Shown piece after piece: positions 32,806 to 39,501 of a DNA stretch of 39,501 bases. Numbering within the stretch: position 1 is the stretch's first letter; each line of letters begins with the position of its first letter. Below the pieces are notes generated by a model. It did no database searches and was not told the DNA's origin. It saw nothing but the letters and a program-made list of their open reading frames with translations. Made by a program: the position numbers and the translations under genes. Source of the stretch: an uncultured Eubacteriales bacterium (GTDB lineage: Bacteria > Bacillota > Clostridia > Christensenellales > Aristaeellaceae); assembly GCA_902777335.1 (NCBI GenBank), contig CACYTF010000026.1, positions 1 to 39,501 on the forward strand, in the 5' to 3' direction.

Positions 32806-34434
32806 ATGAAGCTGACATTGCAGGGCATACAGAGCGCCGCCGGGTGGGAAGGGGCCGGCATCAGGCTGCCGGGCTACGACGTGCGGGCGCTGGCGGAGCG
32901 CACGCGGCAGTCGCCCGTGTGGGTCCACTTTGGCATCGGCAACATATTCCGGATATTCGTCGGCAGCATCGCCGACCGGCTGGTGGAGGCCGGCTTGCTC
33001 GACCGGGGCATCACCTGCGCGGAGACCTTCGACCCCGAGATCGTCGAGAGGATCTACCGCCCGTTCGACAACCTGTCGCTGAGCGTGATCCTGAACGGCG
33101 ACGGCACCGTGGACGAGAAGGTGATCGGCGTGTTGGGCGAGGCCATCGACGCGCGGCGTTCGAACGCGGCGCAGTGGAATCGGCTGAAGCAGGTGTTCGC
33201 GGCGCCGGGGCTGCAGCTGGTCAGCTTCACCATCACCGAAAAGGGCTACGCGCTGCGCGACGCCCGGGGCGAGTACTACCCGTTTGTCCGCCGGGACATC
33301 GAAGAGGGCCCGGACCGGGTGACCGGCGCGATGGGCGTGGTCGCCGCGATGCTGTACGAGCGGTTCCGGGCGGGCGCCGCGCCGCTGGCGCTGGTGTCCA
33401 TGGACAACCGCTCGCGCAACGGCGAGGTGCTGCGCGACGCCGTGCTGGCCATGGCGGGCGCGTGGCTGGAGCGGGGCAGCGTGGAGCCGGCGTTTATGGA
33501 GTACGTCGGCGACGAGCGCCGGGTGGCGTTTCCGTGGACCATGATCGACAAGATCACGCCCCGGCCCGGCGAGGCGATCGCCGGGAGGCTCGAGGCCGCG
33601 GGCGTGCGGGACATGCGGCCCATCGTCACCTCGAAGCAGACCTTCATCGCGCCTTTCGTGAACGCGGAGGGGCCGCAGTACCTGGTGGTGGAGGACAGCT
33701 TCCCGGGCGGCAGGCCGCCGCTGGAGGCCGCCGGGGTGTACATGGCGGACCGGGAGACGGTGAACCGGGCGGAGCGCATGAAGGTCACGGCGTGCCTGAA
33801 CCCCATCCACACGGCGCTGTGCACCTACGCCTGCATGCTGGGCTACGAGATGTTTGCCGATGGCATGGGCGACCTGGAGCTGAACGCGCTCGCCCGCCGC
33901 GTCGGCTATGTGGAGGGCATGGCCGTGGCGCCGGACCCGGGGATACTGTCCCCGAAGGCCTTCCTGGACGAGGTGATGAACCAGCGCTTCCCGAACAGGT
34001 ACCTGGGGGACACCTCCCAGCGCATCGCCACGGACATATCGCAGATGGTGGGCATACGCTTCGGCGAGACGGTGAAGGCCCACGTCCGCAGGTCCGGCAC
34101 GGCGGAGGGGCTGGTGGGCATCCCGATGGCCATCGCGGGCTGGCTGCGCTACATGCTGGCGGTGGACGACGCGGGCGAGCCCTTCGAGCTGGCCCCGGAC
34201 CCGATGGGGCAGCCGCTGATCAGCCGCGTGCGGGGCAGCTTTTGCCTGGGCCGGGAGGGCGAGGTCTCAGGCGTGCTGCGCCCGATCCTCGAAAACGCCG
34301 AAATCTTCGGCACGGACCTGTACGCCGCCGGCATCGGGGAGAAGATCGAGGCCATGTTCCGCGAACAGCTGGCGGGCCCCGGCGCGGTGCGCGCCACGCT
34401 GAAGAAATACCTCCCGGCCGACCGGACGGCTTGA
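32806..34434 (+). CDS. Mannitol dehydrogenase family oxidoreductase (fructuronate reductase-like)
   Basis: A 542-residue member of the polyol-specific long-chain dehydrogenase family, which includes mannitol 2-dehydrogenase and UxuB (D-mannonate/fructuronate). The N-terminal nucleotide-binding domain has VHFGIGNIFRIFVG near residues 38-51. The catalytic region carries the lysine in ERMKVTACLNPIHTALCTYACMLGY, preceded by the substrate-domain segments MDNRSRNGE and PWTMIDKITPRP. The long length and CTACLNP-like wording favour a fructuronate reductase-like enzyme over mannitol dehydrogenase, but the substrate is not settled. The ATG at 32806 is preceded by GGAGG (32789-32793); an upstream in-frame GTG at 32773 has no such support. 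No uxuA or hexuronate isomerase is nearby. The stop codon overlaps the next gene's -35 element. Confidence 0.85.
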   Translation: MKLTLQGIQSAAGWEGAGIRLPGYDVRALAERTRQSPVWVHFGIGNIFRIFVGSIADRLVEAGLLDRGITCAETFDPEIVERIYRPFDNLSLSVILNGDGTVDEKVIGVLGEAIDARRSNAAQWNRLKQVFAAPGLQLVSFTITEKGYALRDARGEYYPFVRRDIEEGPDRVTGAMGVVAAMLYERFRAGAAPLALVSMDNRSRNGEVLRDAVLAMAGAWLERGSVEPAFMEYVGDERRVAFPWTMIDKITPRPGEAIAGRLEAAGVRDMRPIVTSKQTFIAPFVNAEGPQYLVVEDSFPGGRPPLEAAGVYMADRETVNRAERMKVTACLNPIHTALCTYACMLGYEMFADGMGDLELNALARRVGYVEGMAVAPDPGILSPKAFLDEVMNQRFPNRYLGDTSQRIATDISQMVGIRFGETVKAHVRRSGTAEGLVGIPMAIAGWLRYMLAVDDAGEPFELAPDPMGQPLISRVRGSFCLGREGEVSGVLRPILENAEIFGTDLYAAGIGEKIEAMFREQLAGPGAVRATLKKYLPADRTA

Positions 34435-34459
34435 CACGGTTTCGCCGGGAAAGTATAAT
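34431..34459 (+). promoter_or_regulatory. Perfect consensus sigma-A promoter
   Basis: TTGACA (34431-34436), exactly 17 bases, TATAAT (34454-34459): full consensus. The -35 contains the stop codon of the preceding gene (34432-34434). It should drive the gene at 34520 strongly, starting near 34466. Confidence 0.85.
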
Positions 34460-34519
34460 GGAGAGCGATCAATACTGCGATCAATACGAAGGATCATAAT
34501 TCCTTGAAGGGGACAGCGC

Positions 34520-35131
34520 ATGAACGGTCGAAATACCAACTCAGCGGATCGGGGCTACGCCGCCCGCGTGGAGAAGCCCAGCAAGCCGCGCGCCGTGTCC
34601 GGCAGGGGCCTGGCGGGCCTTGTGCTGACGCTGCTTCTGCCGCCGGTGGGGCTGTTCTTCCTGTGGCGGCAGGGCGTGTTCCGCACGCGGGGGAGGATGC
34701 TGCTGACCGTGCTGGCCACCGTGGAGATGACGCTGCTGTTCGTGTGGCTGACCCCCCACCAGGAGCTGACGCCCCGGGCGCCGGTGCCCGTGACGCCCGC
34801 GCTGGTGACCGCCGCGCCCCAGGGCGAGACGCTGAACGCCCTGTCCAACATCGAGCAGCTGCTGTACGAGCAGAAGCTGGCCAAGGTGGTGGAGGCCGGC
34901 GGCAGCGCGCGCGACCTGCTGACCGAGGAGGAAAAGCTGGAGGCCCAGAGCGCCCAGAACGAGGCCATCTACGAGACCACGGTCTACAGCGTGTTCAACA
35001 ACGCCAAGTACTACCACGCCACCAAGGTGTGCCGCACCCAGACCAACGGGCGCGAGCTGACCGTGCGCGACGCCATGCGCGAGGGCCTGACGCCCTGCCC
35101 CTTCTGCAATCCGCCCGCGGTGGAGGGGTAG
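34520..35131 (+). CDS. Membrane protein with C-terminal zinc-binding motif
   Basis: A 203-residue protein with a basic N-terminus, two membrane spans (about residues 29-49 and 59-78), a Pro/Thr-rich linker and a helical segment (about 105-150). A C-terminal motif has His166, Cys171, Cys193 and Cys196 (YYHATKVC...TPCPFCNP). The pattern H-x4-C-x21-C-x2-C resembles the small zinc-binding tail (KYH...C...A...G..PC..C.P) seen at the ends of many secreted or surface proteins of Bacillota. The termini are predicted on the same side of the membrane. The ribosome site is AAGGGGA. I do not know its function. A perfect consensus promoter suggests high expression. Confidence 0.7.
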   Translation: MNGRNTNSADRGYAARVEKPSKPRAVSGRGLAGLVLTLLLPPVGLFFLWRQGVFRTRGRMLLTVLATVEMTLLFVWLTPHQELTPRAPVPVTPALVTAAPQGETLNALSNIEQLLYEQKLAKVVEAGGSARDLLTEEEKLEAQSAQNEAIYETTVYSVFNNAKYYHATKVCRTQTNGRELTVRDAMREGLTPCPFCNPPAVEG

Positions 35132-35183
35132 CGGCCGCAGGGTTATCCTGGCAAAATATCTAATTAAAGTCATATTTATTCCC

Positions 35184-35212
35184 TTGATTTCGCGGATAAA
35201 CCATCCTATCAT
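35184..35212 (+). promoter_or_regulatory. Predicted promoter of the zinc-ribbon/PG-binding gene
   Basis: TTGATT (35184-35189), 17 bases, TATCAT (35207-35212). The -10 lies within the left arm of the 30-bp palindrome at 35199-35228 and the start point near 35219 lies within its right arm. Confidence 0.5.
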
Positions 35213-35228
35213 ATATGATAGGATGGTT
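35199..35228. promoter_or_regulatory. 30-bp perfect palindrome over a promoter (possible operator or 5' hairpin)
   Basis: AACCATCCTATCAT and its reverse complement, 14 bp each, around AT. It could be the operator of a dimeric repressor. The alternative is a terminator for the gene ending at 35131; the run after it (GTATTTAT) is only moderately T-rich. Confidence 0.6.
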
Positions 35229-35265
35229 GTATTTATAGAATTACTCCACACGAGGAGGCCAAGCC

Positions 35266-36822
35266 ATGTTTTGCTCCAGATGCGGCAAGACCCTGATGCC
35301 GGAAGACAATCAATGCCCCCACTGCGGCAACCCCGTAGGGGAGAGCCGGTTCGAGGGCACGCCCTATACCTCGGCACAGGCCCACATATTGCCGAATACG
35401 CCCGCGGGACAGGCTTCGGCGGCCTATACCCGCACCAGCTACACCACCATGCCCGAGGCGCAGCAGCAGGAGGGCGCGGTGGACACCCGCACCACCTACC
35501 GCCCCGTGTATGAGGAAAGCTCCGCGCCGGAGGACATCCGCAAGGACATGCGCTCGGTGATCGAGGGCGAGGACCGCGAGGCGCCGGAGGGCCAGGCCAC
35601 GCTGGAGGATCTGTCCGAGGACGCCCAGAACACGCTGAGCGCCGTGGACGAGGAGCTGAAGATGGAGAGCATGGACACCTCCGAGCTCCACTCCAGGCCC
35701 ATTGAGTCCACGGGCCGCGCCGGCATCAGCACCGAGGTGGAAAACTACATCCAGAAGCTGGAGGCCACCCAGAACCGCCGGGCCGCCCGCCGCCGCCGCG
35801 CGGTGGACGAGGGCGAGGAGGCCTATGTCACGCCCCAGGACGACGCCGTGTACGACGATACCAAGGTCGATACGGACGAGGAGCAGAGCGAGGTCTTTGA
35901 GGACATCGACGAGGAGCAGTTCGACGAGATCCGCTACGGCCGCGCCATCGGCGTCAAGGAGATACTGCGCGTGGCGCTGATCATGGTGGTCGCCGCGGCG
36001 CTGATCGTGGGCGGCGTGCTGGGCTTCCGGTACTTCCGCCAGCGCGCCCGGAACACCAGCAAGATCGAGGGCGTCACCCAGTCGCTGTATGAGAGCGGCG
36101 TCGAACTGATCAAGGGCCATCGCGAGGACACCTACATCAACGAGCTGGTGAACGTGTACCGCAGCGACGGCGTGCTCAGCTTCACCGAGCGGGTGAGGAA
36201 CGATGCCTCCGCCTTTGACGCGCTGCTGCCCGAGGAGCCGGCGGTGAACGATTCGCTGTTCATCTCCGCGCTGCAGACCATACACGGCAACATCGGCAAC
36301 GCCATACTGATGGACGCCACCGAGTCCGACAACACCGCCGGCGATTCCGGACAGGATTCCGCCGCCCGCTGGGACATCGTGGACGCCGCCATCACCCAGG
36401 TGGAGAACGCCACCACCGCCCAGGAGCTGACCGCCGTGCTGAACGGCGAGCGGGTCTCCGTGGCGTCGTCGCCGACGCCCACGCCGGTCCCGGAGGTCAA
36501 CTACACCACGCTGTCCAAGGGCGACAAGAGCGACGAGGTGCTGGACATGCAGAACCGGCTGTTCATGCTGGGCTTCCTGCTGGATGACCGCGACGGCGCC
36601 TTCGGCAGCAAGACCCAGACCGCCGTTAAGGCGTTCCAGCAGGCCGCGGGCCTGGAGGTCACCGGCATCGCCGACAACGAGACGCTGAAGCGCCTGTACG
36701 CCGACGACGCCCCGATGACCGAGTACGCCCAGGCGACGCCCACCCCCAACATAACGCCCGAGCCCACCCCCGAGCCGGCGGCCGAACCCGAGGCCGAGGC
36801 TGAACCGGCGGCGGAAGGATAG
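35266..36822 (+). CDS. Zinc-ribbon, single-span membrane protein with peptidoglycan-binding domain
   Basis: A 518-residue protein with three parts. The N-terminus is a zinc ribbon (Cys3, Cys6, Cys17, Cys20 in MFCSRCGK...CPHCGNP), followed by a long acidic, disordered region (about 40-225) presumably in the cytoplasm. A membrane span lies at about residues 233-258 (ILRVALIMVVAAALIVGGVLGF). The outer part has a helical domain (about 265-395), a SPTPTPVP linker, and a peptidoglycan-binding type 1 domain (about 412-480, LSKGDKSDEVLDMQNRLFMLGFL...GAFGSKTQTAVKAFQ). It ends in a Pro/Glu-rich tail. No hydrolase domain is present, so it may link the wall to a cytoplasmic partner. The ribosome site GAGGAGG is eight bases before the ATG. 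Confidence 0.82.
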   Translation: MFCSRCGKTLMPEDNQCPHCGNPVGESRFEGTPYTSAQAHILPNTPAGQASAAYTRTSYTTMPEAQQQEGAVDTRTTYRPVYEESSAPEDIRKDMRSVIEGEDREAPEGQATLEDLSEDAQNTLSAVDEELKMESMDTSELHSRPIESTGRAGISTEVENYIQKLEATQNRRAARRRRAVDEGEEAYVTPQDDAVYDDTKVDTDEEQSEVFEDIDEEQFDEIRYGRAIGVKEILRVALIMVVAAALIVGGVLGFRYFRQRARNTSKIEGVTQSLYESGVELIKGHREDTYINELVNVYRSDGVLSFTERVRNDASAFDALLPEEPAVNDSLFISALQTIHGNIGNAILMDATESDNTAGDSGQDSAARWDIVDAAITQVENATTAQELTAVLNGERVSVASSPTPTPVPEVNYTTLSKGDKSDEVLDMQNRLFMLGFLLDDRDGAFGSKTQTAVKAFQQAAGLEVTGIADNETLKRLYADDAPMTEYAQATPTPNITPEPTPEPAAEPEAEAEPAAEG

Positions 36823-36828
36823 TATACG

Positions 36829-36870
36829 CACACAGTGCAGGGCGGCCGTTCGGCCGCCCTGCACTGTGTG
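36829..36870 (+). terminator. 20-bp perfect hairpin after the PG-binding gene
   Basis: Two perfect 20-base arms (36829-36848 and 36851-36870) around TT, starting seven bases after the stop codon. The stem is very GC-rich and no T-run follows, so it may act as a stability hairpin or an atypical terminator. Confidence 0.7.
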
Positions 36871-36992
36871 GAAGTGAGGAATGAGGAATTAGGAATGAGG
36901 AATTCAGGTGGAAATCCTTGCGGATTTCTTTGGATTTAAGCCGCTGCGGCGGGGACCTCTGAACATATCGTCGTGCGCTGCGGTTCGTCATA

Positions 36993-37067
36993 AGTGCCCT
37001 ATCCCCCGCTTCGCGGGTACTTCCCCATCTGCGGATGGGGAAGCAAATGAAGGGCCGATAGGGCACT
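36993..37067. repeat. Paired-hairpin repeat (copy 2) closed by an 11-bp outer stem
   Basis: AGTGCCCTATC (36993-37003) pairs with GATAGGGCACT (37057-37067), enclosing CCCGC-TTC-GCGGG (37005-37017) and CTTCCCCATC-TGCG-GATGGGGAAG (37020-37043). The result is a cloverleaf-like three-way structure. It is not a tRNA. Confidence 0.7.
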
Positions 37068-37102
37068 CTTGCGAATCGTTGACCGTTTACGCGATGTAGA
37101 GG

Positions 37103-37149
37103 CGCCCTATCCCCCGCTTCGCGGGTACTTCCCCACTGCGGTGGGGAAG
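37103..37149. repeat. Paired-hairpin repeat (copy 3)
   Basis: Shares 32 identical bases with copy 2. Its second hairpin is CTTCCCCAC-TGCG-GTGGGGAAG: one base pair of the stem is removed from both arms together, so pairing is kept. The closing outer arm is missing on the right. Confidence 0.7.
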
Positions 37150-37324
37150 CTCAGGTGTGCGAAACGGTTTGTTTCCACGCAGACCGTCCCCAATGACGCG
37201 TTGAATTCAAACAAATCCGAAGGATTTGAACCACAATTCCTCACTCCTAATTCCTAATTCCTCATTCCTAATTCCTCATTCCACCCCCTCCCCTCTCCCA
37301 ATACGATACAAAGGAGCCCTGAAT

Positions 37325-38236
37325 ATGCCCACGCCCATCGTTGCGCTGATTTATGATTTTGACAAGACGCTGTCTCCACGGGACATGGAGGAGTATTCCT
37401 TCCTGCCCGGCATTCGCGTGGATGCGGACGTGTTCTGGGGCAAGTGCGCGGAATTTGCCCGGGAGCACGACATGGACGGCATACTGACCTACATGTACCT
37501 GATGAAGAAGATGGCCAGCGGCGAGATGGAGCTGACCCGGGAAAACCTGACCGCGCTGGGCCGGGACGTGGAATTCTTCCCCGGCGTGACCGAGTGGTTC
37601 GAGCGCATCAACGCCATCGGCCGGCAGCTGGGCGTGTCCGTGGAGCACTACATCATCTCCTCGGGCCTCACCGAGATCATCCGCGGCTCGCAGATCGGAA
37701 GGCACTTCAAGGCGATATTCGCCGCGTCCTTCTGCTACGACGGCGACGGCTGCGCGGTGTGGCCCTCCACCGCCGTGAACTACACCAGCAAGACCCAGTA
37801 CCTGTTCCGCATCAACAAGGGCATACTGGACGTCACCAACGACCGGGACCTGAACGCCTTCACCCCGGAGTACATGCGCCGGGTGCCCTTCTCCAACATG
37901 ATCTACGTGGGCGACGGCCTCACCGACGTGCCCTGCATGAAGATGACCAAGCAGAAGGGCGGCTATTCCATCGCCGTGCACGCCCCGGGACAGACCGAGC
38001 TGGCCGACGACATGCTGCTGCAGGGCCGGGCCGACTTCTCCGTGGAGGCCGACTACTCCCCCGACAGCGAGATCGAGCAGGTGGTCACCATGCTGATGCG
38101 CCGCATCCGCGCCTCCCACGAGCTGACGCTGCGCCACGCCGAGCAGGTGCAGCGCGCCCACCGCCGCCGGGGCAACTACGTGCCGCTGGACATCCCGATG
38201 CGCGGCGGCCTGGAGGAAGCGGAGGACATGGAGTAA
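37325..38236 (+). CDS. HAD superfamily phosphatase-like hydrolase
   Basis: A 303-residue protein of the haloacid dehalogenase superfamily. Motif I is DFDKTL, with nucleophile Asp11 and acid/base Asp13. Motif II is the serine in IISSGLTEII. A lysine in the SKTQYLFRINKG segment may be motif III. Motif IV is GDGLTD with Asp197 and Asp201. A helical cap (about residues 20-105) follows motif I, as in phosphoserine-phosphatase-like members. The extended basic C-terminus (about 255-303) is additional. The substrate is unknown. The ATG at 37325 is preceded by AAAGGAG; the frame is open further upstream, but only through repeat DNA. It converges on addB with only seven bases between stop codons. Confidence 0.85.
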   Translation: MPTPIVALIYDFDKTLSPRDMEEYSFLPGIRVDADVFWGKCAEFAREHDMDGILTYMYLMKKMASGEMELTRENLTALGRDVEFFPGVTEWFERINAIGRQLGVSVEHYIISSGLTEIIRGSQIGRHFKAIFAASFCYDGDGCAVWPSTAVNYTSKTQYLFRINKGILDVTNDRDLNAFTPEYMRRVPFSNMIYVGDGLTDVPCMKMTKQKGGYSIAVHAPGQTELADDMLLQGRADFSVEADYSPDSEIEQVVTMLMRRIRASHELTLRHAEQVQRAHRRRGNYVPLDIPMRGGLEEAEDME

Positions 38237-38243
38237 GCGCCGG

Positions 38244-39501
38244 TCATTCGCGCCGCCCTTCCTCCAGCTTCAGCTTCTCCAGCACCTCGTCCCCGCGCAT
38301 GCGCTCGAAGCGGCGGGCGCGGCGGGCGTCCATGCGCGCGTCGAAGCGGCACACGGCGTGCCATTCGCACCAGCTGCAGGGGTCCTGCTGGCGGCAGCGG
38401 GCCGGGGCGGCCTGGGCCAGCCCCGAGCGTATGCCGTCCAGATGCTCGCTCACCTTTGAAAGCGTCCTGTCCATCAGCGCGCGAAAGCCGTTCGCGTCGG
38501 TGGCCAGGGCGTTTTTGTACAGGCCGCCCTGCCGGGTCACCTTCAAGTTGAACAGCTCCTGAAAGTTGGGGGACTGGGCCTCAAGCACCTGCAGATCGTC
38601 CGGCGCGAGCCCCTTCAGCCGGAAGCTCTCCCGGCGCTGCTTCTCCACCTCGTCGGGGTCGGTGCTCTGGGTGGCCATGATGCCCTCGCCCAGCGGGAAG
38701 TAGTAGACGCCCGCGCTCTGCTCGTTCCGCCGCTTCATCGCCGCGGCCAGGTAGACCGGCAGCTGCAGGCTCAGGCCGTGGTACACCTCGTCCAGCGCCA
38801 GCGCCTTGCCGCCCCGCTTGTAGTCGATCACCCGCAGGTAGCCGCCCGCGGCCCAGTCGTCGATGCGGTCGATGCGGCCCTCCAGCGTACACGCGCCGCC
38901 GGCGGCGTTCACCGTCAGGCGGGCGACGCCGTCCTCCACGCCGAAGTCGGTCTCCAGCGCGGCGGGGGCAAAGCGGCTGCCGCGCATCTGCTCGGCCAGC
39001 ACCTCGGCGCAGGTGTGGGCCGTGGCCTTCAGCCGGCGGCGCTGGGCCAGCGACACGGCGCTGTCGCCCATCGGCCCGCCCTCGGCCATGGCGTCCAGCA
39101 GCCGATCGGCGATGCCGTCCATGCGCCGCCCGGCCGCGCCCACGTCCAGCGCGTTCAGGTCCTCCATGCTGGCCAGCAGGAATTCGTGCACCGCGTCGTG
39201 GAAGAAGGTGCCCTCCAGCTTCGCGTTCAGCGCGTAGGGCTCGATGCGCTCCGGGCGCAGGCCGTACTGGGTGAAGTAGGCGAAGGGGCAGCTGGCGTAG
39301 CGCTCCAGGCGGGAGATGCTCTGCCGGCGCAGCGCGCCGTAGAGGGCTTTGGCGGTATCGGGCTTCAGCGCGTCGGCGCTGTCGGCGTAGCACAGGGCGG
39401 CGCGCACCTGCTCCAGCGCGCGGCGCAGCCCTGGCACCGGCCCGTCCGCCGCCCGGCGCAGGCCGGACAGCGCCGCCGCGTCCCAGGGCCGGACCGGCTC
39501 G
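38244..39501 (-). CDS. addB: ATP-dependent helicase/deoxyribonuclease subunit B (AddB), C-terminal part
   Basis: Partial gene: the frame stays open to the window edge, so the helicase-like N-terminus lies outside; 419 residues are visible. The part seen is the PD-(D/E)XK nuclease domain with its iron-sulfur cluster. The first ligand is in LERYASCPFAYF and the other three in CSWCEWHAVC (CxxC-x5-C). Nuclease residues are in LEGRIDRIDDW (the aspartate), VIDYKRGGK (D-x-K) and LSLQLPVYLAA (Q-x3-Y). With AddA it processes double-strand breaks for recombination in Bacillota. addA would be expected downstream, but the next gene on that side is the convergent HAD gene, so addA must lie elsewhere. Confidence 0.92.
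   Translation of the reverse strand, partial: EPVRPWDAAALSGLRRAADGPVPGLRRALEQVRAALCYADSADALKPDTAKALYGALRRQSISRLERYASCPFAYFTQYGLRPERIEPYALNAKLEGTFFHDAVHEFLLASMEDLNALDVGAAGRRMDGIADRLLDAMAEGGPMGDSAVSLAQRRRLKATAHTCAEVLAEQMRGSRFAPAALETDFGVEDGVARLTVNAAGGACTLEGRIDRIDDWAAGGYLRVIDYKRGGKALALDEVYHGLSLQLPVYLAAAMKRRNEQSAGVYYFPLGEGIMATQSTDPDEVEKQRRESFRLKGLAPDDLQVLEAQSPNFQELFNLKVTRQGGLYKNALATDANGFRALMDRTLSKVSEHLDGIRSGLAQAAPARCRQQDPCSWCEWHAVCRFDARMDARRARRFERMRGDEVLEKLKLEEGRRE

Larger units (their letters stand above)
36874..37284. repeat. Composite repeat: heptad arrays in inverted orientation flanking paired-hairpin repeats
   Basis: This fills the gene-free gap 36823-37324. Seven-base units TGAGGAA/TTAGGAA run about four times at 36876-36903, and about six times in the opposite direction at 37235-37281. 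Inside each array lies a matching AAATCC-CTT-GGATTT-like hairpin (36912-36936 and 37209-37228), so the outer roughly 70 bp form an imperfect inverted repeat. The centre holds two copies (108 bp apart) of a GCCCTATCCCCCGC...TACTTCCCCA repeat at 36993-37067 and 37103-37149. No open frame of note and no transposase. It could be a MITE-like element. Confidence 0.75.

Noticed and set aside
32551..34083. A 510-residue minus-strand open frame over the oxidoreductase gene
   Set aside because: Shadow frame rich in Arg, His and Val; the plus-strand gene is a recognised family.
36993..37067. Possible tRNA or known structured RNA from its cloverleaf-like fold
   Set aside because: No anticodon-arm or T-arm consensus, the stems have wrong lengths, and it recurs as part of a repeat family.
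38237..38243. Terminator between the convergent HAD and addB genes
   Set aside because: Only seven bases lie between the stop codons and no hairpin with a T-run is present there.

Overview
This window is GC-rich bacterial chromosome that contains a replication origin. Strong AGGAGG-type ribosome binding sites, WalJ/YycJ, AddB, the DUF5711-CvpA pair, canonical parS sites and a two-part origin around dnaA all point to Bacillota. The surface-protein modules (PTCTE repeats, Lys-rich Ig-like and FN3-like tail) and the Thr/Pro linkers suggest an uncultured gut member of class Clostridia. This taxonomy is inference.

Layout, left to right. (1) 82-4015, plus strand: a polytopic membrane protein, a two-helix K+ channel, a 69-residue protein and a cytoplasmic GH32 sucrose/fructan hydrolase. 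(2) 4058-8922, minus strand: ftsK/spoIIIE, cvpA and a DUF5711 membrane-anchored beta-propeller. (3) 9192-13018, plus strand: a metallophosphoesterase-fold protein missing several metal ligands, two perfect parS sites, a PflA-like radical SAM protein, walJ and a membrane protein. (4) 13019-13394: a gene-free block of direct repeats and hairpins between convergent genes. (5) 13395-17419, minus strand: dnaA-dnaN-mnmE. DnaA boxes lie on both sides of dnaA, and an AT-rich unwinding element with a DnaA-trio-like tract lies between dnaA and dnaN. (6) 17621-21147, minus strand: galM, gltX and a SpoU/TrmH-type RNA methyltransferase. (7) 21482-31873, plus strand: one 3463-residue secreted, repeat-rich surface protein, ended by a textbook terminator. 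(8) 32045-32582: an AT-richer DUF4258 / YgiT-type zinc-finger pair resembling a toxin-antitoxin module. (9) 32806-38236, plus strand: a mannitol-dehydrogenase-family oxidoreductase, two membrane proteins with zinc-binding motifs (one with a peptidoglycan-binding domain), a 502-bp repeat-rich spacer and a HAD hydrolase. (10) 38244-39501, minus strand: the C-terminal part of AddB, cut by the window edge.

The most coherent biology is the replication and segregation core: dnaA, dnaN, oriC, parS about 5.7 kb away, and an FtsK/SpoIIIE translocase. The most novel-looking single gene is the giant surface protein. An unusual number of perfect palindromes sit on regulatory positions: one with a DnaA box in each arm, one over a -10 element, and one at the start of the methyltransferase gene.
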